From Cohnella faecalis (GTDB lineage: Bacteria; Bacillota; Bacilli; Paenibacillales; Paenibacillaceae): a stretch of DNA of 64,000 bases. Below are positions 19,297 through 28,501 of this stretch, one piece after another. Within the stretch, counting starts at the first letter, position 1; the number at the start of each line of letters is the position of its first letter. The translations under genes were made by a program, and so were the position numbers. The notes beneath the pieces are model-generated. The model saw only the letters and a program-made list of their open reading frames with translations. It was not told the DNA's origin and searched no databases. The DNA lies in the NCBI RefSeq assembly GCF_003570905.1, contig NZ_QXJM01000039.1, positions 310,001 through 374,000 of the forward strand. The letters are read 5' to 3'.

Positions 19297-19856
19297 GGTT
19301 CGTTCCTCCCGTCTGCCCGTTGTTCTCGGCTTATTTGGCGGTTCATGGCCGCCCTTGCGCGAAACAGCCGGGATTTGACCGTGCTTTCATTCAAATTCAT
19401 AAGCTCTGCGATTTCCTTGATCGACAGATGATGATGAGCATAGAGAAGCAGCGCCTCGCGTAATTTGCGGGGCAGGCTCAGCACGCTGTCCCAAATTTCC
19501 CTTTTTTCCATGGAATCGAACCATTCCGTCTCCGCTGAAGGGACGGAGCGTTCCTGTTGCTGCCAGGGAGTTAGAAATGCCACTTTGCGCACCCAGGAGG
19601 ACTTCAGATAGTCAAGCGTCGCATGGCGTGTAATCGTTAGCAGCCAAGCCTTCATCGGCGAGTCGCCGCGAAAGGAATAAAGGCTGTTGTACGCCTTCAC
19701 GAACACATCCTGAGCGATGTCTTCCGCAAGGTCTTTGCGCCGGGTTAGGAAGTAAGCGTAATTCCAGACATCCTTGCCGTAAGTCAGCATCAGATCTTCC
19801 AACAAAGCGTTCCGGTCGAGACCGTCGGTCATATTTTTCAAGTATTCATGATCCAC
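19293..19856 (-). CDS. ECF-type RNA polymerase sigma factor
   Basis: About 187 residues with region 2 (YFLTRRKDLAEDIAQDVFVK, SPMKAWLLTITRHATLDYL) and region 4 (LSLPRKLREALLLYAHHHLS, IAELMNLNESTVKSRLFRAR), the two-domain layout of extracytoplasmic-function sigma factors. GTG at 19856 follows GAGGTGG by seven bases; an ATG 36 bases upstream is possible but has a weaker site. The stop overlaps the start of the membrane-anchored solute-binding gene, so the pair is translationally coupled, as is usual for a sigma factor and its membrane-bound controller. Targets are unknown. Confidence 0.88.
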   Translation of the reverse strand: MDHEYLKNMTDGLDRNALLEDLMLTYGKDVWNYAYFLTRRKDLAEDIAQDVFVKAYNSLYSFRGDSPMKAWLLTITRHATLDYLKSSWVRKVAFLTPWQQQERSVPSAETEWFDSMEKREIWDSVLSLPRKLREALLLYAHHHLSIKEIAELMNLNESTVKSRLFRARAAMNRQISREQRADGRNEP

Positions 19857-19965
19857 TCCAAGCCCACCTCGTACAATACGACGACCGTTCACCCGAGAAG
19901 TTCCCTTTTATTTCAAAATGACGCATTGAGATCCTTACCGTTCCACATTTCGGAGCGCCTGGCTA

Positions 19966-19974
19966 TGCTATAAT
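19966..19974 (+). promoter_or_regulatory. Extended -10 promoter before the oxidoreductase gene
   Basis: TGCTATAAT is an extended -10 box (TG-n-TATAAT), 70 bases before the ATG at 20044. No good -35 is seen at 17 bases, which an extended -10 can tolerate. It lies in the 187-base gap between divergent genes. Confidence 0.5.
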
Positions 19975-20043
19975 TTTAAGTAATAATGCTTGTGAAGCGG
20001 TGCGGTAAAGACGATGCCGGAGGGCGGGAAGGGAGGACGGGCG

Positions 20044-21304
20044 ATGAACGAAAACAAGAAAAAAACGGGATTTGGCAAGCAATTGGCCGAGCTGCACAGA
20101 TGGAACGGCTGGCTGGTCGTGCTGCTGGCGGTCACGGGCTTGGTGCTGTCCTGGGGGGCGGTCCGAGGCTGGCTTGGCGAAGGCCGGGTATGGATCAAGC
20201 AGTTGCATATCGGGGTCGGCGTCGTGTCCGGAATTCTGCTGGTCATGTACGCTCCATTAATGAGAAGGCATTGGAAGCAGATCAGGAACCGGCCAAGTCA
20301 AAAAAGGAATCTGTCGGTTATGCTCATTCTGCTCGTCGGCTGGCTGCTGTCCGGAATCGTGCTGTGGCAGTTCCGTCATTTGCCGCCGAGATGGGCGAAT
20401 AACGCTCTGGTCGTCCATGATTTGCTCACTTGGGTCGGAATGCCGTACATCCTCTTTCATTCGATCACCCGGATTCAATGGATGAGACGACCGGAGCGAA
20501 GAACGATTCGGGCGGAGGCTGGAGAGTCGGCTGAAGCTCTGCAGCCTGGCGGCTACCGGTCTCCAACCCGGCACAATGGGTTACGCGTCGCCAGTTCTTG
20601 AAATGGTCGTTCGGCGTCGCTATGGCGGTCGCGACGGTTCCGCCCTTTTTTCGTTGGCTTGGCACGGTGCCGGGACTCGGAGGAGCTTCCGGGGAGGAAC
20701 GGCGGGAGGCATGAACGATACTTCATCCGGAGGCAATCGCATGCTTCCGGAACCCGAGCCGCTGCCGGATTCGGTGCGGGTAATCGGGGGAGGCGCGGAA
20801 GGCCGCTTTCGCGTCTATACGGTCACGCGGCTGCCTTCCTTTGACTCGCAGACATGGACGTTCACGCTGGACGGCTTGGTGGATCGCCCTGCCGTCTGGA
20901 GCTGGGAGCGGTTTCTGGCGATTGCGCGCAAGGTTCAGGTCAGCGATTTTCACTGCGTGACGGGCTGGTCGGTATACCGCAACACCTGGGAAGGGATTCC
21001 TCTCTCCGAGCTGCTGAAGCTGGCTGGAGTAAATCCGAAGGCAAAATACGTAAAATTCTATTCGGGGGACGGGGAATATACAGACGCGCTGTCGCTTGAG
21101 CAAGCGAATATGGACGACGTCATGGTCGCGATTCTTCACGACGGGAAGCCGATTCATCGAGATTATGGAGGCCCCGCAAGGCTCATCGTTCCGAAAATGT
21201 ATGCGTACAAGTCGGTGAAATGGTTGAATCGGATCGAATTGGTCGATAAGCCGCATACGGGATATTGGGAGGAACGCGGCTACGACAACGATGCATGGGT
21301 ATGA
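20044..21304 (+). pseudogene. Membrane-anchored molybdopterin-dependent oxidoreductase, two frameshifts
   Basis: ATG follows GGAGG by seven bases. Residues 1-150 form a four-helix membrane domain beginning ELHRWNGWLVVLLAVTGLVL. The frame then changes near 20560. The next stretch reads TRRQFLKWSFGVAMAVA, a twin-arginine-like segment. The frame changes again near 20710 into the catalytic part, which has the sulfite-oxidase-type signature VSDFHCVTGWSVYRNTWEG with the molybdenum-binding cysteine, then GGPARLIVPKMYAYKSVKW. Each of the three frames carries conserved sequence, so the intact gene is one protein of about 420 residues that oxidises or reduces a small substrate outside the membrane. The breaks are probably sequencing errors. 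Confidence 0.78.
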
Positions 21305-21388
21305 GGGACTTGCGTCGCTTGCCCGGCTTTACGGGGTATGCTAACGTATAGAAACGGTTGGAGGGTTAACCGCGGCAAGTATAGGCGC

Positions 21389-21402
21389 TTAGCCGCGGCT
21401 AA
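21389..21402. promoter_or_regulatory. 14-base perfect palindrome
   Basis: TTAGCCGCGGCTAA is its own reverse complement. It lies between the convergent oxidoreductase and 47-codon genes, next to a half-similar AACCGCGGC. It could be a terminator part or a protein binding site; no T run follows. Confidence 0.3.
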
Positions 21403-21441
21403 TCCGATGATGCGGCGCCGGACGAGCCTGGAACAGAGAGG

Positions 21442-21585
21442 TTAGTCCGTTTTTTTGTCGGCGCGGGGGGTTGGGGCGACGGATTTCGTATTCTCGAGCG
21501 TGTCGTTGACGAAGGCCATATCCTGGTTTTTGGCGGCCATATTCGTCGTTCCTTTGTAGTTCCCCTTGTGGGACTTGTTCTCCAT
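21442..21585 (-). CDS. Small hydrophilic protein, 47 residues
   Basis: ATG at 21585 follows AAAGGAGG by seven bases, a strong site for so short a frame. The product begins MENKSHKGNYKGTTNMAAKN, continues with DMAFVNDTLENTKS and ends in a Pro/Lys-rich tail. It is charged, without membrane segment or cysteine, and resembles the short hydrophilic proteins common in Paenibacillaceae spores, but I cannot name the family. The good ribosome binding site and low-complexity-free middle argue that it is real. It is divergent from the following lipoprotein gene. Confidence 0.65.
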   Translation of the reverse strand: MENKSHKGNYKGTTNMAAKNQDMAFVNDTLENTKSVAPTPRADKKTD

Positions 21586-21669
21586 GGGAAGCTCCTCCTT
21601 TGGTCGGTGAATACCCGGTCATTGTGCTCATTACCGTACGACGTTATCCGCCAGGGAGGTATGTTCGCC

Positions 21670-22563
21670 ATGTTTTCATTGTTATATCGGGCTCGTTATT
21701 TAGCGCTCGCCGTCATTATTTTTTGCGCGGCGTGCTCGTCGTCCAAGGGAGAGGCGTCGTCCTCGGCCGCGTCGCCGTCTGCAACGTCTTCCGCGCAACA
21801 GTCGTCGGCCGACGAATGGCTGACCAAAGCCGAAGACGCGGCTAAGCAATTGAAAAAGTATGGTTTCGAGCTTAATTTAAATCAAAAAATGAGCGGAGAA
21901 AGCGCAGGCAGCAACTCCACCGTCAAGCTGGATATGCAAGGGCGGGCAGAGCTCGGGCCGCTCAAGCTGGATCAGACGAACAAAAGCGACATCGATGGCG
22001 AAAAGTCTTCGTTGCGGGCGATTCTCGTTCCCGACGCTTATTATATGTACTCCGACGAGTTCAAGGAATGGAGCAAGCTCTCCAAGGAAGAGACGGCGAA
22101 CGTCGTCAGAACGCTGTCCTCCTTGCAGATTAATTTGGCGGAATCAATAGAAGGAGTAAGGGGGCTGGGCAGCGCACTGGCCGTGAAGCCATCCGGAGAC
22201 GAGATCGCCATAAGCTATAACGGCAACGGCCCGGAAGCGCTGACGTTCCTCGAGAGCGTGCTGGAGAGCACATTGGATCTGTCGAGCATGGAGCCGTCCG
22301 TTCGCGACACGATCAAGATCGATTCGCTCGAGGTACTCGTCAAGCTGGACGCCCAGCATCATTGGCCGCTGTCGTACCGGATCGATTCCGTCTTGACCGT
22401 TGAGTACGAGCCGGGCAAGCCTTCGACTTTGGAGCAGTCGCTTGAAGCTTTTTACAGCAATCACAACGCGACCGAGCCAGTCGTCGTTCCCGAGGAAGCG
22501 AAGAACGCCCCTGAGCTCGATCCGTCGCTGGAAGACGATTTCGAGTTCGGAGATCTTCAATAG
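21670..22563 (+). CDS. Secreted lipoprotein, DUF6612-like
   Basis: About 297 residues. The signal peptide RARYLALAVIIFCAAC gives a lipid-modified cysteine near residue 22, then a Ser/Ala linker (residues 25-45). The body has alternating beta strands and helices (YGFELNLNQKMSGE, LVPDAYYMYSDEFKEWSKL) like the LppX/LolA-fold lipoproteins of Bacilli. The C-terminus is very acidic (DPSLEDDFEFGD). The ATG at 21670 is chosen because AGGGAGG lies 10 bases upstream; the ATG at 21661 is too close to it. No enzymatic residues are evident; a lipid- or envelope-binding role is an inference. Confidence 0.75.
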   Translation: MFSLLYRARYLALAVIIFCAACSSSKGEASSSAASPSATSSAQQSSADEWLTKAEDAAKQLKKYGFELNLNQKMSGESAGSNSTVKLDMQGRAELGPLKLDQTNKSDIDGEKSSLRAILVPDAYYMYSDEFKEWSKLSKEETANVVRTLSSLQINLAESIEGVRGLGSALAVKPSGDEIAISYNGNGPEALTFLESVLESTLDLSSMEPSVRDTIKIDSLEVLVKLDAQHHWPLSYRIDSVLTVEYEPGKPSTLEQSLEAFYSNHNATEPVVVPEEAKNAPELDPSLEDDFEFGDLQ

Positions 22564-22570
22564 CGGTTTG

Positions 22571-22599
22571 TGGACGATGCGCCCCGCTTCCGGTATAAT
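22571..22599 (+). promoter_or_regulatory. Promoter of ychF
   Basis: TGGACG at 22571-22576 and TATAAT at 22594-22599 are separated by 17 bases, 45 bases before the ATG. Confidence 0.6.
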
Positions 22600-22643
22600 G
22601 ACGTGAGAATCTTAGAGGCACACGTTAAGGAGTGTTAGCGGTA

Positions 22644-23744
22644 ATGGCACTATCGTGCGGAATCGTCGGACTGCCGAACGTCGGCAAGTCTACGTTGTTT
22701 AATGCTATAACGCAGGCGGGAGCGGAATCCGCCAACTATCCGTTTTGTACGATCGACCCGAATGTCGGGGTCGTCGAGGTGCCGGACGAGCGGCTGCAGA
22801 AGCTCGCCGACATCGTCACGCCGAACCGGATCGTGCCGACGGCTTTCGAATTCGTCGACATCGCAGGTCTGGTCAAAGGCGCTAGCCGCGGCGAAGGGCT
22901 GGGCAACAAGTTCCTCGCCAATATTCGAGAAGTAGACGCGATCGTTCATGTCGTACGGTGCTTCCATGACGAGAATATTACTCACGTCTCGGGCAAGGTC
23001 GATCCGATCAACGACATTGAAGTCATTAATTTGGAGCTAATATTGGCCGATATCGATTCGGTCGAGAAGCGTATGGAACGATCGAGGAAGAACATGAGGG
23101 GCGGAGACAAGAAGTACGCCCAAGAGGTCGAAGTGCTGGAACGGGTTCACGCGGCGCTGCTTGAAGAGAAGCCTGCGCGCAGCGTAGAGCTGACCGAGGA
23201 AGAGAAGCTGCTTGTTCGCGATCTGCACTTGCTGACCATTAAGCCGGTGCTGTATGCGGCGAATGTGAGCGAGAGCGAAGCGGCGAACTCGGACGGCAAC
23301 GAATACGTCCAGCGCGTTCGCGAGTTCGCTGCGGCGGAAGGCTCCGAGGTCGTTCCGATCAGCGCGCGGGTCGAATCGGAAATCGCCGAGCTCGAAGGCG
23401 AGGACAAGGAGATGTTCCTGGAGGAGCTCGGCCTGACCGAATCCGGCCTGGACCGTCTTATCCGTGCGGCTTACAAGCTGCTCGGGCTGTACACCTACTT
23501 TACGGCAGGCGTTCAGGAAGTCCGTGCATGGACGATTCGCAAAGGGACGAAAGCTCCGCAAGCGGCTGCCGTCATCCACACCGACTTCGAGCGCGGTTTT
23601 ATCCGCGCTGAGGTTGTAGGCTACGCGGATCTCGTCGGCTCCGGCTCGATGAACGCGGCCAAAGAGAAGGGGCTCCTTCGTCTGGAAGGCAAAGAGTACG
23701 TCGTCGCCGACGGCGATGTCATGCATTTCCGTTTCAATGTGTAG
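22644..23744 (+). CDS. ychF: Ribosome-binding ATPase YchF
   Basis: This 366-residue Obg-family P-loop protein has G1 GLPNVGKST at residues 8-16 and G3 [10 protein letters not shown]. The G4 position reads NVSE instead of NKxD, which is why this family prefers ATP. A TGS domain closes the C-terminus ([20 protein letters not shown]). YchF binds ribosomes and modulates stress responses. ATG at 22644 is preceded by AAGGAG. An intrinsic terminator follows directly, so it is probably monocistronic. Confidence 0.95.
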   Translation: MALSCGIVGLPNVGKSTLFNAITQAGAESANYPFCTIDPNVGVVEVPDERLQKLADIVTPNRIVPTAFEFVDIAGLVKGASRGEGLGNKFLANIREVDAIVHVVRCFHDENITHVSGKVDPINDIEVINLELILADIDSVEKRMERSRKNMRGGDKKYAQEVEVLERVHAALLEEKPARSVELTEEEKLLVRDLHLLTIKPVLYAANVSESEAANSDGNEYVQRVREFAAAEGSEVVPISARVESEIAELEGEDKEMFLEELGLTESGLDRLIRAAYKLLGLYTYFTAGVQEVRAWTIRKGTKAPQAAAVIHTDFERGFIRAEVVGYADLVGSGSMNAAKEKGLLRLEGKEYVVADGDVMHFRFNV

Positions 23745-23764
23745 CCGTAAAGTTATTAGCCAAG

Positions 23765-23797
23765 GAATCTGCCTCGAAACGGGGCGGATTCTTTTTT
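23765..23797 (+). terminator. Terminator after ychF
   Basis: GAATCTGCC pairs with GGCGGATTC, followed by six T. Confidence 0.88.
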
Positions 23798-23866
23798 GTG
23801 GTTGACAGCCAGGAAGGCAGGCTCGCGAAGCACCGATCTATCGACCGCGTCAAAGGAGTGTCATCG

Positions 23867-25648
23867 TTGAAAAGACTAAGCGAAGCTCACGAAGCGCGCG
23901 CCAAGCTGTCTGAAGTTAAGCTTTCGCGCGTTCTTTCGTTATTCCGGCCTTATTGGAAGCAGTTGGCGTTCATCCTCCTTTTATCGTTAGCAGCCGCTTT
24001 GGTAGGCTTAATCGCGCCGTTGGCCACCAAGGAGATCGTCGACCAAGCCATTCCGAAGAAGGATTTCGGCTTGCTTGCGATATTCGCGCTTCTCATGCTC
24101 GCAAGTCCGGTAGGCAAAGGCATGCTAAACGTCTGGCAAACCCACTTGAACAATAAGGTCGGCCAAAGCGTTATGAGAGACTTGAACGACAGCCTGTTCC
24201 GCAATTTGCAGCGGCAATCGATGGCGTTCTTTACCCGTTCCCGGACGGGGGAAATCGTTCAGCGCATTTCAGGCGACGTTCAAGCGATACAGAGCGCTAT
24301 CACCGGTACGATCGTCTCGGCCATTACGCAGGCGGTAACGCTTCTTGCCACGGCGACGATCCTGTTCCGGCTAGACTGGAAGATGGCGCTGTTGTCGCTA
24401 GTCGTTCTTCCCGGCTTGCTCCTTCCCGTTCGCCGAATTTCGTCGCTGCGCAAAGAGCTGCGGTTGAAGGTACAGAAGCAGAGAGGAGAGATGTCCTCTC
24501 ATCTCGCGGAAACGTTCGGCGTTTCGGGAGCGCTGTTGACTCGCATTTTCAACCGGGAGGAGTCGCAGGTTCGGAAGTTCGCGGCCATGAACGACAGCGT
24601 CAAATCGATGGAGCTTCGGCTTGGCTTGATCGGTCGATGGTATGCGATGGCAGCCGGGGTGACGAATCCGATCGGAGCGGCTGTCATCTATTTGTATGGC
24701 GGCTGGAACGTCATTAACGGAGATATGACGCTTGGCTCCGTCATCGCGTTCGCGGCATTGACGGGAAGGCTGTACGATCCGGTGTCGGGATTGCTTAACG
24801 TGCATTTGGAGCTGTCGGCGGCAATGGGGATATTTCAGCGGATTTTCGAGTATTTGGATTTGGAGCCGGATATCGAGGATGCTCCGGGAGCGAAGCCGCT
24901 GTCTAAGCTGCAAGGCCGCGTGGAATTCCGAGGGGTCGGATTCTCGTACAGGCCGGACGCTCCCGCGCTTCAAAACCTGAGCTTCGAGGTGGAGCCCGGA
25001 GGGATGCTCGCTCTCGTCGGACCTAGCGGCGCGGGCAAATCCACGCTAATCGGCTTGATCGCAAGGCTATACGACCCTTCTGAGGGCGGTGTCTATGTTG
25101 ACGGACAAAATATCCGCGAAGCGACGCTGCATTCGTTAAGAAGCCAAATCGCATACGTAACGCAGGAGCCGTTCTTGTTCTATGGCACTCTGGCGGACAA
25201 TTTGCGTTTTGCCAAGGAGGAGGCGACGCAGGAGGAGATGGAGGACGCCTGCCGCAGAGCTTATATTCACGACTTCATCCAGTCGCTGCCGGAAGGCTAC
25301 GAGACGATGGTCGGAGAGAGGGGACATCGGCTGTCGGGCGGGGAGCGGCAACGGGTCGCCATTGCGCGCGCGATTCTGAAGGAGCCCCGCATTCTCATCC
25401 TCGACGAGGCGACTTCCCATCTCGATTCCCAGTCGGAAGCGTTCGTGCAGGAGGCGCTTGAGCAGCTTATGCGCAACCGGACGACGATCGCCATAGCCCA
25501 TCGGCTATCGACCATCCTGGCCGCTGACCGGATTGTCGTCCTGAACGAAGGACGAATCGTCGAGAGCGGCACGCACGCCGAGCTGCTGGACGAAGGCGGT
25601 CTATACGCCCAGCTGTATCATACCCAGTTCGTGCCGTCGGAGGGCTGA
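23867..25648 (+). CDS. ABC transporter, fused permease and ATPase (exporter type)
   Basis: 593 residues: a six-helix transmembrane domain (about 40-310), then an ATPase with Walker A GPSGAGKS, Q-loop YVTQEPFLFYG, signature LSGGERQR, Walker B ILILDEATS and H-loop IAHRLST. This is the half-transporter type that dimerises to export lipids, peptides or drugs. TTG at 23867 sits eight bases after AAAGGAG; the frame is open further upstream but has no comparable site. There is no partner half-transporter gene beside it, so a homodimer is likely. The substrate is unknown. Confidence 0.88.
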   Translation: MKRLSEAHEARAKLSEVKLSRVLSLFRPYWKQLAFILLLSLAAALVGLIAPLATKEIVDQAIPKKDFGLLAIFALLMLASPVGKGMLNVWQTHLNNKVGQSVMRDLNDSLFRNLQRQSMAFFTRSRTGEIVQRISGDVQAIQSAITGTIVSAITQAVTLLATATILFRLDWKMALLSLVVLPGLLLPVRRISSLRKELRLKVQKQRGEMSSHLAETFGVSGALLTRIFNREESQVRKFAAMNDSVKSMELRLGLIGRWYAMAAGVTNPIGAAVIYLYGGWNVINGDMTLGSVIAFAALTGRLYDPVSGLLNVHLELSAAMGIFQRIFEYLDLEPDIEDAPGAKPLSKLQGRVEFRGVGFSYRPDAPALQNLSFEVEPGGMLALVGPSGAGKSTLIGLIARLYDPSEGGVYVDGQNIREATLHSLRSQIAYVTQEPFLFYGTLADNLRFAKEEATQEEMEDACRRAYIHDFIQSLPEGYETMVGERGHRLSGGERQRVAIARAILKEPRILILDEATSHLDSQSEAFVQEALEQLMRNRTTIAIAHRLSTILAADRIVVLNEGRIVESGTHAELLDEGGLYAQLYHTQFVPSEG

Positions 25649-25710
25649 CGCGTCATCACGGTCAGCTAGCGTGCAGGAATGAAGTAACGATGCAGGGGAG
25701 AGCGCGGCCG

Positions 25711-26187
25711 TCAGGAGGAACGGACGTCTTTCTCGTAGCACAGGCTGAGCTCGCAATCCACGTATTCTCCGAATGGAGGTATGGGAGCGTAGCCGTTCTT
25801 TTCGTAGAACCGAATCGCTTCCGGCTGAAGGGCTCCCGTTTCGAGCCTGATGCTCTCGAACCCTCTGCGTCCGGCCTCCGACTCCAATTCGAGCAGCATC
25901 GAGGCTGCCACGCCCGTCCCCCTGCATTCAGGCTCTACGTAAAATCTTTTGAGCTCCGTACATTTCTCATCGAGGGGCCGGATGGCTCCGCATCCGATCG
26001 CAGTACCGTTCAGATAGGCGACGACGAACGCGATGTCGTCGATGCGAGGATCCGCGAAGTCAAGGCCGTGCACGGATTCCGCGGGATAACGGCGGAGCAG
26101 GTCTTCGTCCAAACGCCCGATCAAGTAAGCAAGATCGGAATCGGCAGGCGATACGAAGCGGACTTTTGCGACTGTTGGAGTGCTCAT
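25711..26187 (-). CDS. GNAT family N-acetyltransferase
   Basis: This 158-residue acetyltransferase has the acetyl-CoA-binding motif A as YVEPECRGTGVAASML and motif B as AIRFYEKNGYAPI. The acceptor is unknown. ATG follows AAAAGGAG. It is divergent from prfA and shares a 142-base intergenic region with it. In Bacillus subtilis a GNAT gene (ywlB) sits in the same neighbourhood, which may mark the same ancestral gene. Confidence 0.85.
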   Translation of the reverse strand: MSTPTVAKVRFVSPADSDLAYLIGRLDEDLLRRYPAESVHGLDFADPRIDDIAFVVAYLNGTAIGCGAIRPLDEKCTELKRFYVEPECRGTGVAASMLLELESEAGRRGFESIRLETGALQPEAIRFYEKNGYAPIPPFGEYVDCELSLCYEKDVRSS

Positions 26188-26273
26188 TCTTTTTCTCCTT
26201 TTTATGCCATTTTAGATTCATTGTAACGGACAGTCCGGCGAAGGAAAAGGAAATCTCGAAAACGTCGGTTATG

Positions 26274-26282
26274 TGATATAAT
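26274..26282 (+). promoter_or_regulatory. Extended -10 promoter of prfA
   Basis: TGATATAAT is an extended -10 box 47 bases before the GTG start. No strong -35 is visible. Confidence 0.5.
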
Positions 26283-26329
26283 AAAATCAATGTACCTTTT
26301 TAGAGCAAGACAACGGAGGTTGAGGAAAA

Positions 26330-27403
26330 GTGCTGGACCGTCTGCAAGTATTGGCGGATCGATATGACAAGCTAAGCGAGCTGCTATGCGATCCCGACGT
26401 AGCGAATGACCCCTCGCGGTTGCGTTCGTACGCGAAAGAACAATCGGGCCTGGAGGAGGCTTACCAGGCTTATCAGGAATATAAAGAAGCGATCGGACAG
26501 CTTCAAGACGCCAAGGCGATGCTGGACGAGAAGCTGGACGACGACATGCGCGACATGGTAAAGATGGAAATCGAAGAGCTGGAGCCTCGCATCGGAGAGC
26601 TCGAAGAGCGGATTCGCATTCTGCTTATGCCTAAGGACCCGAACGACGGCAAGGACATTATCGTGGAAATCCGCGGAGCAGCCGGAGGGGAAGAGGCGAA
26701 TTTGTTCGCCGCCGACTTGTACCGGATGTATGCCAAATTCGCGGACAGCCAAGGCTGGCGCACGGAGCTGCTCGAAGCGAGCGTAAGCGATCTCGGCGGG
26801 TTCAAAGAGGTCATCTTCCAGATCAGCGGACGGGAAGCGTACCGCAAGATGAAGTACGAGAGCGGCGCTCATCGCGTTCAGCGCGTGCCGGAGACGGAAT
26901 CGGGCGGCCGGATCCATACGTCGACTTCGACCGTCGTCGTTATGCCGGAAGCCGAGGAAGTCGATATTGAAATTCACGACAAGGATATACGAGTCGACAC
27001 GTTCTGTTCGAGCGGCGCCGGCGGTCAGTCCGTCAATACGACGAAATCCGCGGTGCGCGTAACCCATGTGCCGACGGGAATCATGGCGACGTGCCAAGAC
27101 GGCAAGTCGCAGAACGATAACAAAGCGAAAGCTCTTCAAGTGCTTCGTACCCGTATTATGGATGTCAAGCGGCAAGAAGAGGAAGCGAAGTTCGCAGGCG
27201 AGCGCCGGGAAAAAGTCGGAACGGGCGACCGCAGCGAGCGGATCCGGACTTATAATTATCCGCAAAGCCGCGTAACCGACCACCGAATCGGATTGACGCT
27301 TCACCGGTTGGACTCCGTCCTGAACGGAGACATGGAAGAAATCGTGAACACCCTTACGACTGCGGAGCAAGCGGAGATGCTCGAGCGTGAGAATATGGGC
27401 TAA
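26330..27403 (+). CDS. prfA: Peptide chain release factor 1
   Basis: This 357-residue class I release factor starts at GTG. The stop-codon-reading region contains [14 protein letters not shown], the form found in Bacillus RF1, and the peptidyl-tRNA hydrolysis loop is GAGGQSVNT. It ends translation at UAA and UAG. prmC, whose enzyme methylates the GGQ glutamine, follows 40 bases downstream, so the two form a functional pair in one transcript. Confidence 0.97.
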   Translation: MLDRLQVLADRYDKLSELLCDPDVANDPSRLRSYAKEQSGLEEAYQAYQEYKEAIGQLQDAKAMLDEKLDDDMRDMVKMEIEELEPRIGELEERIRILLMPKDPNDGKDIIVEIRGAAGGEEANLFAADLYRMYAKFADSQGWRTELLEASVSDLGGFKEVIFQISGREAYRKMKYESGAHRVQRVPETESGGRIHTSTSTVVVMPEAEEVDIEIHDKDIRVDTFCSSGAGGQSVNTTKSAVRVTHVPTGIMATCQDGKSQNDNKAKALQVLRTRIMDVKRQEEEAKFAGERREKVGTGDRSERIRTYNYPQSRVTDHRIGLTLHRLDSVLNGDMEEIVNTLTTAEQAEMLERENMG

Positions 27404-27443
27404 ATCCGGCATAAAAGGCAGCACGGGCTTGGAGGTTAAGCGG

Positions 27444-28340
27444 ATGGGCGATACAGAGCAAGAGCATGATCGCCTCCGCTTGCCGACGCTGGGCCAAATG
27501 TGGCGGCAAGGAGCGGCGAAGCTGCGAGAGGCCGGAGCGGAAGAAGCGGACGCGGATGCGGAGCTTCTTCTTTTGCATTTGCTGGGCATTGGCAAGACGG
27601 AGTTGCTTCGGGATCTGAGGGAGCCGGCAGCGCTGGCGGCGGATGGCCTCGATCGATGGGAGAGGCTGCTGGCCCGCCGGGCTGCGGGGGAGCCTGTCCA
27701 GTATGTGACGGGCGAGCAGTTTTTTTACGGCAGACGTTTCGAAGTAGGGCCTGGCGTCCTTATTCCTCGGCCGGAGACGGAATTGTTGGCGGAAGCGGTA
27801 TTGGAAGCGGGAGGGCGATCGTCCCTGACCGTATTGGACGTCGGTACCGGAAGCGGTATTCTGGCCGTGACGCTTGCAGCCGAACGTCCGGAATGGCGCG
27901 TTCTGGCGAGCGACTTGTCGGAAGACGCGCTGTCTCGCGCCAGCAGCAACGCTGAGACGCATGGAGTGTCGGCGCGCGTAGCTTTTTACCAAGGAGATTT
28001 GCTTGAACCGTTCATGAGCGGACCGGTTGTCGACGTGCTCGTGAGCAACCCGCCTTATATCCCTTCGGGCGATGTGCCCGGACTTCAACGGGAAGTGAAG
28101 GATCACGAGCCTCGGCTCGCCCTCGATGGGGGAGAGGACGGCTTGAACCCTTACCGCGCAATGTCATCGCAGTTGGGACGCCTTCCGCGCCTTCCGCGCC
28201 TTGTCGCATGGGAAGTTGGAGCGGGCCAGGCTGACGACGTCGCCGAGTTGCTCAGAGCGGCGGCGGAATGGGACAGCGTCCGGTTCGTCGTTGATTATGC
28301 GGGAATCAAGCGGCACGTCATCGCCGAAAGATACGGATAG
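27444..28340 (+). CDS. prmC: Release factor glutamine methyltransferase
   Basis: This 298-residue SAM-dependent methyltransferase has motif I VLDVGTGSGILAV and the catalytic NPPY motif (SNPPYIPSGD). It N5-methylates the GGQ glutamine of release factors. ATG at 27444 follows TTGGAGG by eight bases. It has an N-terminal helical domain typical of PrmC (residues 1-90). Confidence 0.95.
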   Translation: MGDTEQEHDRLRLPTLGQMWRQGAAKLREAGAEEADADAELLLLHLLGIGKTELLRDLREPAALAADGLDRWERLLARRAAGEPVQYVTGEQFFYGRRFEVGPGVLIPRPETELLAEAVLEAGGRSSLTVLDVGTGSGILAVTLAAERPEWRVLASDLSEDALSRASSNAETHGVSARVAFYQGDLLEPFMSGPVVDVLVSNPPYIPSGDVPGLQREVKDHEPRLALDGGEDGLNPYRAMSSQLGRLPRLPRLVAWEVGAGQADDVAELLRAAAEWDSVRFVVDYAGIKRHVIAERYG

Positions 28341-28367
28341 GGAGGGGCCGAGCGCCTCTCTTTTTTT
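28341..28367 (+). terminator. Probable terminator after prmC
   Basis: GGAGGGGCCGAGCGCCTCTC with one mismatch in the stem is followed by seven T. Confidence 0.55.
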
Positions 28368-28501
28368 GCGCGTATATTGGGGAGGTTGAAAAGTCTATTT
28401 TTGATAGGTTTATAGATTCGGGAACCGGACATACTGTGACTAAGACGTTCCGGAACGCATAGCGACAGCGCCGGCGGGCGCTCTCTAAGGAGCAACGGAC
28501 T

